Shown: piece after piece, positions 16,856 to 25,776 of the stretch | Numbering within the stretch: position 1 is the first letter of the stretch | Layout of the letters: every line of letters begins with the position of its first letter | Assembly: GCA_947457385.1 (NCBI GenBank) | Contig: CANGUX010000006.1 | Span: forward strand, 1 to 39,246 | DNA length: 39,246 bases | Reading direction: 5' to 3' | Origin: Holosporales bacterium | GTDB lineage: Bacteria > Pseudomonadota > Alphaproteobacteria > Holosporales > Holosporaceae | Notes under the pieces: generated by a model | Database searches by the model: none | Told to the model about the DNA's origin: nothing | Seen by the model: only the letters and a program-made list of their open reading frames with translations | Made by a program: the position numbers and the translations under genes

Positions 16856-17173
16856 ATGTCAATTTCCGTTACTTCTCGCGCAGCTGAGCATCTTTTAAAG
16901 CATGGCGGTGTCCTGCGCATTCGGGTAAAAAGTGGGGGATGTTCCGGGTTGAAAATTTTATTTGATCTTGGAAAAGAGGTGAACCCTGGCGAAAAAGATC
17001 TTCTGTTTATGCCTCAGGAAGGCATTCAGATCGTGGTAGATCCCCTTTCCCTTAATTTTATAGCCGGTTCAACCGTAGAGTATCGCGAAGAAATGCTGGC
17101 GTCTCAATTGTCTCTTATGAACCCTAAAAGCACGAATGCTTGTGGATGTGGCGATTCGTTTTCAGTGGCCTAA
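16856..17173 (+). CDS. A-type iron-sulfur carrier protein (HesB/IscA/ErpA family)
   Basis: Delivers Fe-S clusters to apoproteins. The 105-residue product carries the three family cysteines: Cys29 in KSGGCSGLK, and Cys96 and Cys98 in NACGCGDSF. IscA, SufA and ErpA cannot be told apart safely. It stands alone without isc or suf neighbours, which slightly favours an ErpA-like role (inference). Confidence 0.93.
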   Translation: MSISVTSRAAEHLLKHGGVLRIRVKSGGCSGLKILFDLGKEVNPGEKDLLFMPQEGIQIVVDPLSLNFIAGSTVEYREEMLASQLSLMNPKSTNACGCGDSFSVA

Positions 17174-17185
17174 CGTAAAAGCAAC

Positions 17186-18295
17186 TCAAACGCGCATAGG
17201 CATTAGAATATAAGAAATCATGTCGTTTTGTGGGTCCTTAAATAAGGCAGGAGAAAGACCATCACGCAAAATCATAAGGATGCTATCGCCTTTGATGTGA
17301 TTGCAAATATCTAAAAAATATTTTGGATTAAATCCGATGGTAATGGGTTCTCCCCCATAAGAAATGGCTAGTTTTTCAAGGGCTGATCCATATTGTTGGC
17401 TGTGGGCGGACAAAGTCAGAGTGTTGTCTTCAAAGACCAGTTTAATGAGGCGATTTTTTTCGGGACTAACCATGCCAACGCGTGCAATGGCTTGGGTTAA
17501 AAGACGTGTTTCCATGGCAATGCTATGGGGATTTTCTTGTGGGATGGCTTGCCAATAATCGGGAAATTGCCCTTCCAACAAACGAGAAGAAAAACGTCCT
17601 CCTTCAAATTCTAACACCAGCTGTCTAGGGGAAAGGGAAAGCGCAACCTCGCTGGAACACTCATCCAGTAATTTACTGATTTCTTGGATGGTCTTTTTTC
17701 CTACAATCACATTGGGTAAGCCCTCTAATGTTTCAGCGGGAAAGGGAATCCAACTGAGGGCAAGACGGTAGGTGTCTGTGGCCACGGCGCGCCATTGATT
17801 CTCTATGCTGTGAAAATAAATGCCATTAATGGTATAGCGTGCCTCTTCATTAGACATGGAAAAGCGCGTGGCCTCGATGAGTTGCTTAAAGGAAGCAGCT
17901 GGAATTTTCAATTGAAAGAGAAGCTCTTGCTCATGAATTTTAGGAAAATCATCTACAGGAAGGGTGGGCAAGGTAAATTCTGAAGAGCCACTTCTAAGCC
18001 TTAGGGTCGAGCCAGCAAGATGCTCTAGGTGAATGACGAGATCATCGGGCAATTTACGCACGATATCATGAAAAATATGGGCAGGAACGGTGACGCTACC
18101 TTTGCTTTTTACGGTGCATGGAATGGTTTCTACCAAGCTAATTTCTAAATCGGTTCCCGTTAACCTAAGGGTGTTTTCATCTTGCGTTTCTAAGAGGATA
18201 TGGGCCAGAATAGGGACTGTGCTCCGTCTTTCGATAAGACCTTGCTGATGAGAAAGAGCGCGTAATAGCGCTTCTCTTTCCAAAGAAATATGCAT
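17186..18295 (-). CDS. dnaN: DnaN, DNA polymerase III sliding clamp (beta)
   Basis: Ring-shaped processivity factor of chromosomal replication. From the ATG at 18295 the protein is 369 residues and starts MHISLEREALLRALSHQQGL, the usual beginning; the frame stays open 19 codons further upstream. Three clamp domains are recognisable: RRSTVPILAHILLE and LTGTDLEISL in domain 1, EARYTINGIYFH and VATDTYRLAL in domain 2, and the terminal YILMPMRV, which matches the clamp C-terminus. It is not next to dnaA or recF. Convergent with the A-type Fe-S gene. Confidence 0.96.
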   Translation of the reverse strand: MHISLEREALLRALSHQQGLIERRSTVPILAHILLETQDENTLRLTGTDLEISLVETIPCTVKSKGSVTVPAHIFHDIVRKLPDDLVIHLEHLAGSTLRLRSGSSEFTLPTLPVDDFPKIHEQELLFQLKIPAASFKQLIEATRFSMSNEEARYTINGIYFHSIENQWRAVATDTYRLALSWIPFPAETLEGLPNVIVGKKTIQEISKLLDECSSEVALSLSPRQLVLEFEGGRFSSRLLEGQFPDYWQAIPQENPHSIAMETRLLTQAIARVGMVSPEKNRLIKLVFEDNTLTLSAHSQQYGSALEKLAISYGGEPITIGFNPKYFLDICNHIKGDSILMILRDGLSPALFKDPQNDMISYILMPMRV

Positions 18296-18400
18296 AGGAT
18301 GAACACAAAAAATAGATGGAACAAGTATGTCTACTTTCCGAAATGAATGCAATAGGTTAAGGTTTTTTTAAACTATGCATGAAAAAAAGTAATTATATCA

Positions 18401-19135
18401 TCATTCTAGAGGTTTTGTTGTTTCCTCCAGATTGCTCCAGACGGCTTGGACATCGTCATGATCCTCTAAAGCATTAAAAAGATTTTCTAAAACTGTGCGC
18501 TGATCTTTATCCTGCAATGCAATGGGGACAGAAGGAATCCAAGCAAGCGCAGCCTCTATAGACGGGCCAAAGCGCGCTTCTAGACTTTCTCGGAAAGCAA
18601 AAAAAGCATCGTGGGCACAAAACAAGCTTACGAAATCTTGGCCTTCTTCTTGCCATTCTTTTAGATCAGTGGCGCCCAATTCAATGGCTTCTTCTAGCAG
18701 GTTCTCATGCAAGGGATAGACAATCAGTCCTTGTTGCGTAAAGAGAAACGATACAGAGCTGGTTTCTGCCACAGAGCCCCCCAACTTATTAAAAATAGAG
18801 CGAATTTCAGGGGACGTTCGATTGCGATTGTCTGTCAAGGCTTCCACCAGAATAGCAATGTTTCCAGGACCATATCCCCCATAGCGAATGGATTCATAGG
18901 CCTCATGGGATTCCGTACTTTTACGCAAGGCACGCTCAATATTATCTTTGGGCATATTGGCTTGTCTAGCACATGCCAACGCGGTACGCAAGCGGGGATT
19001 GGCTTCGGGATCGATCCCTCCACTTCGTGCTGACACGGTAATTTCTCTGATTAATTTAGTAAATATTTTTGCACGCTTTGCATCCTGAGCGCCTTTGCGA
19101 TGCATAATGTTTTTGAACTGGGAATGTCCTGCCAT
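18401..19135 (-). CDS. yebC: YebC/PmpR (TACO1) family protein
   Basis: Conserved protein long annotated as a transcriptional regulator; family members act on translation of proline-rich stretches. The 244-residue product begins MAGHSQFKNIMHRKGAQDAKRAKIF (usual start MAGHSKWxNIxHRKxxQD) and contains GGIDPEANPRLRTAL, NMPKDNIERALRK and YGGYGPGNIAILVEALTDNRNRT. Normal length. No ruvC neighbour is seen. Confidence 0.95.
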   Translation of the reverse strand: MAGHSQFKNIMHRKGAQDAKRAKIFTKLIREITVSARSGGIDPEANPRLRTALACARQANMPKDNIERALRKSTESHEAYESIRYGGYGPGNIAILVEALTDNRNRTSPEIRSIFNKLGGSVAETSSVSFLFTQQGLIVYPLHENLLEEAIELGATDLKEWQEEGQDFVSLFCAHDAFFAFRESLEARFGPSIEAALAWIPSVPIALQDKDQRTVLENLFNALEDHDDVQAVWSNLEETTKPLE

Positions 19136-19231
19136 ATAAAAAAAGAAAAGGAAACTTCCCCCCAGTGTACGCCTAAGTGCGTTTAAAAACAGCTGTTCTT
19201 CATAAAAAACAGGGTGATGAAAAGGCAGGGG

Positions 19232-20332
19232 TTAATCTTCCTCGTCTTCTTGGTGCTTTTGATCCATGCCATAGACATCCCTATAGAAACGAGGCATGCC
19301 TTTTTCTGTGACCCATGCGGTTAAATACAGGGCATAGACAGGAAATTCTTGAGGAAGGGTAAAAGTACGTGTTTTTTTCTGGTCCAGTGCTGCTTTGATT
19401 GCTTTTTCTTTTTGGGGAAAAAGTTCACAGGCTAAGGGGAGAGTATCGCGCACACGAATGCAACCATGACTTTTATTGCGTTGCGCATATTGAAAATAGT
19501 GGGGTTTTTTTGTGCCATGCAACAGGATGCCATGACTATCACGCACAGGAAATTTAAGGTTCCCCAAATCATTATGAGGGCCTGGTAATTTGATCAATCG
19601 CCCTTCTTGCCAAACATAGCCCTTTGACCCTACGTTTCCCTTGAGTTTTTCCACCAAACTGGGGGGGATCATCCAAATAGGATGGGTCACAATAGAGGTA
19701 ATATAAGCACTAAAGATTGGGGTTTTGCTCTTATTTTTTCCCACAACCACAGGACAAGATAAGGCAATTTTAGCTTCTTTGAACACATGCAAATAGAAAG
19801 CAGGGATATTGATTAACACATGATTGGCATGATATCCCCCTAATTTTTCCCATTTTTCCTGGTTTTTTTTAAGAGTTTGTGCTAGGACTTTCAGAGGCCG
19901 ATTGAGTGTTTTTAGGGTAATAGGATCTAACCTCCCACTTTGCGCAAGACCATGGGATTTTTGAAATTCTTTCAGCATCGCCACAACAGAAGGAAAAGAA
20001 GAGTCTAATAAAGGAAATCCCCATTCTTTCAGGCGCAGAGCCAAAAGAGAAAGGTGAGGACTTGCAGGATGCAGCGAAAAAACAGGGACAGTGGTTTCTT
20101 GTTCCATGTCTATGCTTTGCTGAATGTGTTCCAAAAGCGCCATAAGTCTTTTATATTGAGGATGATCGGTATAGGGCAAGATGTCATAGGCATCTTCTAA
20201 GGGAAAAGAGATCAAGGTAGACTGTTGTGGCGGCATTGTAGGCATGGTCAAGAGGGCGTGGCTGCTGTGAGGGAACAAAAAAAAGAGACTTAAAAAAGAT
20301 TTTTCTATTGTTTGAATTAGACGTCTCATCAT
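19232..20332 (-). CDS. L,D-transpeptidase, YkuD domain (YcbB/LdtD-like)
   Basis: Periplasmic enzyme forming 3-3 cross-links in peptidoglycan or anchoring envelope proteins. Order: signal peptide (MMRRLIQTIEKSFLSLFFLF), a peptidoglycan-binding helix repeat (about residues 115-150, MLKEFQKSHGLAQSGRLDP), then the YkuD catalytic domain with HGTKKPHYF and SHGCIRVRD (catalytic Cys near 290). Acidic C-terminal tail. Start uncertain: ATGs at 20350, 20332 and 20329 are in frame; 20332 avoids overlapping the divergent ABC gene and gives a normal signal peptide. It is shorter than E. coli LdtD. Confidence 0.9.
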   Translation of the reverse strand: MMRRLIQTIEKSFLSLFFLFPHSSHALLTMPTMPPQQSTLISFPLEDAYDILPYTDHPQYKRLMALLEHIQQSIDMEQETTVPVFSLHPASPHLSLLALRLKEWGFPLLDSSFPSVVAMLKEFQKSHGLAQSGRLDPITLKTLNRPLKVLAQTLKKNQEKWEKLGGYHANHVLINIPAFYLHVFKEAKIALSCPVVVGKNKSKTPIFSAYITSIVTHPIWMIPPSLVEKLKGNVGSKGYVWQEGRLIKLPGPHNDLGNLKFPVRDSHGILLHGTKKPHYFQYAQRNKSHGCIRVRDTLPLACELFPQKEKAIKAALDQKKTRTFTLPQEFPVYALYLTAWVTEKGMPRFYRDVYGMDQKHQEDEED

Positions 20333-20343
20333 TTGGAAAAAAT

Positions 20344-21105
20344 ATGACATACAGAAATATAAAAGAGCATTCTGAAAAACAAGTCAATTATTTTCATGTG
20401 CGCAATATTGATGCACAGTATAAGGGACGCAACATCTTTCAAAATATTTCTTTTTTTATTAAAAAAGGCGATAGCCTTGCCATTATGGGGCCCAATGGCG
20501 GGGGAAAAACCACCCTTTTGTCCATTCTGGCAGGATTGCGATCTTCTGCTTTGGGGCGATGGGGATGGGGGCAGGGAGAGGATTTGACGGGTTCGTTGCA
20601 TTCTATATCCAAAAAAGAAATGGCTTATTTACCCCAACAATGCAGCGCACAACGCACTTTTCCCTTGACGTTAAGGCAAGTGGTTTCCATGGGATGCGAT
20701 GATGCACCTTCGGTCTGTGCGCTTAAAATAAAAGAAGCCCTGCAGATTGCCCAGCTAGAAGCGCAAGAGCATTGGCCCATTTCACATCTTTCTGGGGGGC
20801 AATTTCAACGCATGTTGTGGGCGCGTTTGATGTTGCAAGAGGCATCTCTGCTTTTGCTGGATGAACCCTTTGTAGGGATGGATGAGTCTACTTTGCGTTT
20901 ATTTCTTGAAAGGATGGCCATATGGCGTGCAGAAGGTCGCATTATTTTAATGGCACAACACAACCGTGCTCGAGCCTTGGAACATTTTTCTCATACCTTG
21001 CTGTTGGCCCGAGATTTTTCTGTATGGGGCCCTAGTGCAGAGGTGCTTTCTGGGCCTGCTTGGGCACAAGCCCATGAGCATATTCAATCGCCCCATTGTT
21101 GCTGA
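20344..21105 (+). CDS. ABC transporter ATPase, ZnuC/metal-chelate type
   Basis: Cytoplasmic ATPase of an importer. Seen: Walker A GPNGGGKTT, Q-loop YLPQQC, signature LSGGQFQRMLWARLM, Walker B LLLLDEPFVGMD, and switch His in MAQHNRA. The Q-loop region (FPLTLRQVVSMG) is like ZnuC/MntB/SitB. The ATG at 20344 follows GGAAAAA. No permease or binding protein is adjacent: the next gene is on the other strand. The C-terminus ends in SPHCC, a possible metal-binding touch (inference). The substrate is unproven; zinc or manganese is the best guess. Confidence 0.88.
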   Translation: MTYRNIKEHSEKQVNYFHVRNIDAQYKGRNIFQNISFFIKKGDSLAIMGPNGGGKTTLLSILAGLRSSALGRWGWGQGEDLTGSLHSISKKEMAYLPQQCSAQRTFPLTLRQVVSMGCDDAPSVCALKIKEALQIAQLEAQEHWPISHLSGGQFQRMLWARLMLQEASLLLLDEPFVGMDESTLRLFLERMAIWRAEGRIILMAQHNRARALEHFSHTLLLARDFSVWGPSAEVLSGPAWAQAHEHIQSPHCC

Positions 21106-21117
21106 GGGATAGGCAAG

Positions 21118-21405
21118 CTATTTTAGGATGCGAATGCGTTGAAGGCCTGCATACCCTAAATATTGATTGACCCGCTCTAAAATCAAACAAGAACTGGCCC
21201 AAACCTCCATTTCTTTGCCGGACATAGCCACCAGATAAAGAATATCCCCCGTTTCACGATTGGGTACAATTTTTTGAGGCATGGTAAAACTTGCAAGATC
21301 TTTTCCCACAATAGCAGGCCATTCGATCATGATCTGCACAAAGGGGTTTTTTTCAAAAACCGGTGCAAGAAGCATATGCGCAAGGGTTCCAATGGATTTT
21401 GCCAA
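21118..21405 (-). CDS. DUF721 (DciA-like) protein
   Basis: A 95-residue protein with the DUF721 pattern: IGTLAHMLLAPVFEKN, IMIEWPAIVGKDLASFTMPQKIV, LYLVAMSGKEMEVW and a terminal helix plus IRILK strand. DciA-like members help load the replicative helicase where DnaC is missing. The stop is 12 bases from that of the convergent ABC ATPase. It lies downstream of radA. Confidence 0.8.
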   Translation of the reverse strand: MAKSIGTLAHMLLAPVFEKNPFVQIMIEWPAIVGKDLASFTMPQKIVPNRETGDILYLVAMSGKEMEVWASSCLILERVNQYLGYAGLQRIRILK

Positions 21406-21415
21406 GGGGCAGGCC

Positions 21416-22804
21416 TTATGAAGAAGGGGGAATGGATGGAGAACGAAACCATGTCATGAGATCTTTGACATGATTCATGGGGCAATGGTTTAGGGTATGT
21501 AGAAAAGGGATGGATCCTTGTATGCCTGGGAAAAAGGCTTGTTCAAAGCCTAAGAGAGCTGCTTCTCGCAAGCGATGTTCGCTGTGGGATGACGCATACA
21601 TTTCCCCGGTTAAGCCCATTTCCCCAAAGGCGATGGCACCACGTGGGATGGCTTGCTTTCGCATGCAAGAAACCAAAGCCAAAGCCACGCAAAGATCTGC
21701 TGCAGGTTCGACGATTTTCAAGCCCCCTAACACGGTCAAGAAAACATCTTTTTTAGAAAAAGGAATCGCGCATCGTGCTTCTAGTATGGCAAGAATCATG
21801 GAAAGACGGTTGTAATCCGATCCTACAACAGAGCGTCGTGGACTCGCAAGAAAAGAAGGGGCCACCAAAGCCTGGAATTCAACCAACAAGGGACGAGAGC
21901 CCTCTATGGCTGGAAAAATACATGACCCTGCTAAACCATGGTGTCGATGACTTAAAAAGAATGCGGAAGGATTGCCTACCTCTTTAAGCCCCTGTTCCGT
22001 CATGTCAAACACCCCCACTTCATGAGTCGCCCCAAAGCGATTTTTAATGGTACGCAACACGCGATGAGGGCGATTGCTGTCGCCTTCAAAATACAGAACG
22101 GTATCCACCATGTGTTCCAGCAGTTTGGGGCCTGCAATGGTGCCTTCTTTGGTAATGTGCCCCACCACCATGATGGCCAGCCCCGTGGATTTGGCCAAGG
22201 TAATGAGATGATGCATGCATTCTCTGATTTGTCCTAGAGTCCCCGATGTGGTGCCCATTTCCTTGAGCATCATGGTCTGAATGGAATCGACGATCATAAA
22301 GCCTCGAAAAGAGTTACTAGAGGGCACAAAGAGAGAAGGAAGCACAGAAAATACACCATCTAGCTGATTTGTGCTGATTAAATGCACCTCAGCATCCTGC
22401 AAGCCCAGTCGTTTAGCCCTTAACCGAATTTGTCCTGCAGATTCTTCTCCTGATACATAAAGCACAGGGATTGTTTTAGAGAGTTTGCATGCAAGCTGCA
22501 GCAACAAGGTGGATTTTCCAATGCCAGGATCCCCTGCCACCAGGGTAACCGAGCCTGCCACGAGTCCTCCGCCACAGACCCGATCGATTTCTGAAAATCC
22601 TGTGGAAATTCTAGAAAAAAAGCTTTCTGTATCTCCCCCTTTTAAAGATTCAACGGGAAGATGTGCATGATCCTTTTCGTATTGAGGGGCTTGAACGGCC
22701 TCAGCCATAAAGGTATTCCATTGCTGACATCCATCACATTTTCCCTTCCATTTTGGGGCCTCTAGGCCACAAGACTGACAAACAAAGACTTTTTTCACTG
22801 CCAT
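21416..22804 (-). CDS. radA: RadA (Sms), branched-DNA helicase/recombination protein
   Basis: Hexameric DnaB-like motor that promotes branch migration in recombination. From the ATG at 22804 (463 residues; GGGA seven bases upstream): zinc finger Cys9/12/23/26 (VCQSCGLEAPKWKGKCDGC), Walker A GDPGIGKSTLL, RadA-specific KNRFGATHE, and a C-terminal Lon-protease-like domain (SDYNRLSMILAILEARC, FGEMGLTGE). The frame stays open 15 codons upstream. The stop is 10 bases before the DUF721 start, so the two are likely co-transcribed. Confidence 0.96.
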   Translation of the reverse strand: MAVKKVFVCQSCGLEAPKWKGKCDGCQQWNTFMAEAVQAPQYEKDHAHLPVESLKGGDTESFFSRISTGFSEIDRVCGGGLVAGSVTLVAGDPGIGKSTLLLQLACKLSKTIPVLYVSGEESAGQIRLRAKRLGLQDAEVHLISTNQLDGVFSVLPSLFVPSSNSFRGFMIVDSIQTMMLKEMGTTSGTLGQIRECMHHLITLAKSTGLAIMVVGHITKEGTIAGPKLLEHMVDTVLYFEGDSNRPHRVLRTIKNRFGATHEVGVFDMTEQGLKEVGNPSAFFLSHRHHGLAGSCIFPAIEGSRPLLVEFQALVAPSFLASPRRSVVGSDYNRLSMILAILEARCAIPFSKKDVFLTVLGGLKIVEPAADLCVALALVSCMRKQAIPRGAIAFGEMGLTGEMYASSHSEHRLREAALLGFEQAFFPGIQGSIPFLHTLNHCPMNHVKDLMTWFRSPSIPPSS

Positions 22805-22875
22805 AGCGTTCCCAAGTGCCCATCCTATCTTAGCAGTGTGATGGGACAATCCCTTTCATGCAATCCAAAGCTCAT

Positions 22876-23223
22876 TTATGCCAGGATGGTGGCAAGACTT
22901 TTGCCTCCTAAAAGGTGCACATGATAATGAGGCACCTCTTGCCCTGCTTCTTTCCCTTGATTGCTGATAAGGCGAAAAGAGGACAGACCAAGATGTTCTG
23001 GAAGACGCCCTAGCATATCCCCAAATTCTAAGCGTTCCTCTGCCGTAGCTTTGGTGTAAAAGGCCTGAGCATGGCCATAGGCGCCTTTGGGAATAATCAG
23101 AACGTGGATGGGAGCTTGGGGGTTGATGTCATAAAATGCAAGGACATGCTTTGTTTCTAGAACGGTGTTACAGGGAATTTCATGGCGTAAAAGCTTGGCA
23201 AAAATATTTTCATGATCGTACAT
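22876..23223 (-). CDS. HIT family (HinT-like) nucleotide hydrolase
   Basis: Purine nucleoside phosphoramidase-type protein. From the ATG at 23223 it has 115 residues: NIFAKLLRHEIPCNTVLET, LAFYDINPQAPIHVLIIPK, and the HIT motif VPHYHVHLLGG with His99, His101 and His103. An in-frame ATG at 23259 would add 12 residues that the family lacks. It lies 71 bases upstream of radA on the same strand. Confidence 0.93.
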   Translation of the reverse strand: MYDHENIFAKLLRHEIPCNTVLETKHVLAFYDINPQAPIHVLIIPKGAYGHAQAFYTKATAEERLEFGDMLGRLPEHLGLSSFRLISNQGKEAGQEVPHYHVHLLGGKSLATILA

Positions 23224-23351
23224 ATAACGTTTTCTGCAGAGCATAAAGTCCCTGATCATAGCGTATTCCCCAAAACCTGTCGAGATGACTTCCCCTTGTC
23301 CTGGGACTTATTTACTCATAAAATAAGGCAATTCCTTTTGAAGAGTTTTTT

Positions 23352-24773
23352 ATGCTCATCACCTATGCCTCACATCCAGATCCTTTATGCCCTGTTCTCG
23401 TTGGACTCTTTGAAGACAAAAGCATGACCATCACGGAAAAAGAAACGCCTTACTTTGAAGCATGTCGTGCCTTTGCGAAAGACCGAGACCTGGAAGAGGG
23501 CATGCTTATTCAGGTGTCCGAGTCTATTGTTTTGATGGGCATGGGGAAAAAACCAAATACCACAGAAGGTTGGAAAAAAAAGGGAGGCAAACTGTGTCAA
23601 AAAATATGGACGCGCAAACCCTTTAATATTCTGATGCATGCCATGGACAAACAAGATCTCCGTGCGTTGGTCTATGGCGCCCATTTGCGAGCATGGCGTT
23701 TTGATGCTTATCGGACAGCCGCACGTCCTATGCCCCCTATTTTGTGCACAGAGATGACCTTTGTCACCCATGAGACGTTAGACCATAGACCAGATGCTGC
23801 CATCATTGAATCGGTCCATTGGGCGCGCCAACTGGTCAATGAACCCGCCAATCACCTTACGCCCCCTGTCTTTGTGCAACGATTGGAAGAGCTGAGTGCA
23901 TTGGGCATTACAGTAGAAGTTCTTTCCACCAAGGAACTGGAAAAAGAAGGGCACGGGGCTTTGTTGGGGGTCGGACAGGGCAGCCTGCATCCTCCGTATC
24001 TGGTGGCATTAAAGTGGTTGGGAGACGCAGCATCCAAAGAAGCGCCTCTTGCTTTGGTAGGGAAGGGCGTCACCTTTGACAGCGGTGGGTATTCTATTAA
24101 ACCTGCTTCTGGCATGGAAGACATGAAAATGGACATGACTGGGGCAGCGGTTGTGGGAGCGGTTGTGAAAGCTATGGCAACGCGCAAAGAAAAAGTCAAT
24201 GTCATAGGAGTGGTTGCATTGGTAGAAAATATGGTTTCTGATCGTGCGCAACGACCAGGTGATATTGTGACGTCTGCGTCAGGTCAAACCATAGAAGTTC
24301 TTAATACAGATGCAGAAGGACGTTTGATTTTGGCCGATGCACTGCATTATGCAAAAACACGGTTTAAACCACGTATGATGGTGGATATTGCAACCTTAAC
24401 CGGAGCCATTCGTGTTGCTTTGGGCCCTGTTTATGCCGCAGTTTTCTCTAATCAACCCGAGATAACAGAAGAGCTTATCAAAGCAGGAAAGGATGTGAGC
24501 GAATTGCTTTGGCCTATGCCGTTACATCCACGCTATGACGAAAGCATGAACAGTGATCATGCAGATCTTAAAAATATCGCTTCTCCAGGGTTTGGAGGAG
24601 GGAGTTGCACTGCCGCCGCCTTTCTTCATCGATTTGTCGGGGACACCCCTTGGGCCCATTTAGACATTGCCAATGTAGATCACTTGGATCGCGATACAGA
24701 ATGCTGTCCTAAAGGAGGGAGTGCCTTTGGCGTTCAACTGTTATGTCGATGGATTCTTGAATCCTTGGCTTGA
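23352..24773 (+). CDS. pepA: PepA-like leucyl aminopeptidase (M17)
   Basis: Two-metal cytosolic aminopeptidase. The 473-residue product has metal ligands in GKGVTFDSGGYSIKP (Lys and Asp), MEDMKMDMTGAA (Asp) and the signature NTDAEGRLILADAL (Asp, Glu, catalytic Arg). HADLKNIASPGFGGGSCTAAAFLHRF and WAHLDIANVD near the C-terminus are also typical. The N-terminal macro-like domain is diverged. Convergent with murI. Confidence 0.95.
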   Translation: MLITYASHPDPLCPVLVGLFEDKSMTITEKETPYFEACRAFAKDRDLEEGMLIQVSESIVLMGMGKKPNTTEGWKKKGGKLCQKIWTRKPFNILMHAMDKQDLRALVYGAHLRAWRFDAYRTAARPMPPILCTEMTFVTHETLDHRPDAAIIESVHWARQLVNEPANHLTPPVFVQRLEELSALGITVEVLSTKELEKEGHGALLGVGQGSLHPPYLVALKWLGDAASKEAPLALVGKGVTFDSGGYSIKPASGMEDMKMDMTGAAVVGAVVKAMATRKEKVNVIGVVALVENMVSDRAQRPGDIVTSASGQTIEVLNTDAEGRLILADALHYAKTRFKPRMMVDIATLTGAIRVALGPVYAAVFSNQPEITEELIKAGKDVSELLWPMPLHPRYDESMNSDHADLKNIASPGFGGGSCTAAAFLHRFVGDTPWAHLDIANVDHLDRDTECCPKGGSAFGVQLLCRWILESLA

Positions 24774-24795
24774 ACAGCAGTAAGGCAATGGGAGG

Positions 24796-24812
24796 AAAAA
24801 CGCACCGTTTTT
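24796..24812. terminator. Small AT-rich hairpin between pepA and murI
   Basis: AAAAACG (24796-24802), CAC, CGTTTTT (24806-24812): a 7-bp stem with a T-run as its 3' arm on either strand. It lies in the 44-base gap between convergent stops, so it could serve both genes. Confidence 0.3.
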
Positions 24813-24817
24813 GTGTT

Positions 24818-25588
24818 TCAAGACAAAGAGGGTGTGAGCCAGGAATAGGGGGCGTTTAAGCTGGATGTTACAAAATCCATGACGTTTTGTGTTGGGCCAC
24901 TGCAACACAGTTGAAGCGAACCCTGTCCCGTTGTGTTTAAAGTGCCTTGATTTTGAAGATAGGTTTTTACAGACTGGGCCAAAGCAAAAGCAGGGTCGAG
25001 AAAAGAAAAAGAACCCTTTAAATAAGGCTCTAGCAAGGGATAATGGGTGCATCCATGTACGATGACATCCACGGGATGCTGTTGAAAAAAAGAAAGCGCC
25101 CCTTGGGCACGGATACAGGCTTCTTCCCAACGTCTTGCTTCGATCAAAGGGGCTAAATCAGGACAACTTAGGGGCGTGATGGGATAGGGGAAATTATGCT
25201 GCCTTAAAAGGGTTTCTAGCATCTTCTTTTTGATGCTTAGAGGTGTGGCCCAAATCCCTAATCCTTTTTCATAAGCATGGGATAAAACCGCTTGAAGTGT
25301 CGGGGCCAACATCGTCATATAAGGCATAATAGACAAAGGGGAGTTTTGGAGGACTGCAGAGCTGGTATGACAGGCCAGCACAAGCAATGTCACCTTTTGT
25401 TTGGCCATCCACCCCATGATGCGTTCTGTGCGGGCCAGCAGTTCCTCTGGTGATTTTTCCCCATAGGGGCTGTAGGCTGTATCGGCAAAGTAAAGAAAAT
25501 TTTCTCTGGGCAAAGTCTGTTGCAATGCGCGCAATACGCTAAATCCGCCGATGCCACTGTCGGTGACGCCAATCATGCCCACGTTCAT
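24818..25588 (-). CDS. murI: MurI, glutamate racemase
   Basis: Makes D-glutamate for peptidoglycan. The 256-residue product has TDSGIGGFSVLRAL (Asp10), YFADTAYSPYG, first catalytic Cys73 in LACHTSSAV, and second catalytic Cys in HGCTHYPLL. Odd: the first motif is normally ACNTASA or similar; here the Asn after Cys is His. Both catalytic Cys are intact, so the enzyme is probably active. Divergent from leuS across a 188-base gap. Confidence 0.95.
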   Translation of the reverse strand: MNVGMIGVTDSGIGGFSVLRALQQTLPRENFLYFADTAYSPYGEKSPEELLARTERIMGWMAKQKVTLLVLACHTSSAVLQNSPLSIMPYMTMLAPTLQAVLSHAYEKGLGIWATPLSIKKKMLETLLRQHNFPYPITPLSCPDLAPLIEARRWEEACIRAQGALSFFQQHPVDVIVHGCTHYPLLEPYLKGSFSFLDPAFALAQSVKTYLQNQGTLNTTGQGSLQLCCSGPTQNVMDFVTSSLNAPYSWLTPSLS

Positions 25589-25627
25589 GCACAGAGAACT
25601 CTGTTGATATCATAATCCTTTTTTGGG

Positions 25628-25654
25628 AAAAGATCTCATGCAAAAGATCTCATG
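25628..25654. repeat. Tandem 13-bp direct repeat upstream of leuS
   Basis: AAAAGATCTCATG occurs at 25628-25640 and 25642-25654, separated by one base. It lies in the murI-leuS divergent spacer. Could be a binding site or a simple duplication. Confidence 0.6.
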
Positions 25655-25776
25655 AAAGTCATCGTGGGGTCTATACTATAAAAATAGAGCTTATTTTTAA
25701 ATAAAATCGCGACAATCTAATGACAAGATGAGAAAACTTGTGTATCATAAATAGCGTCTTAGCAAAGAGAAAGTCC

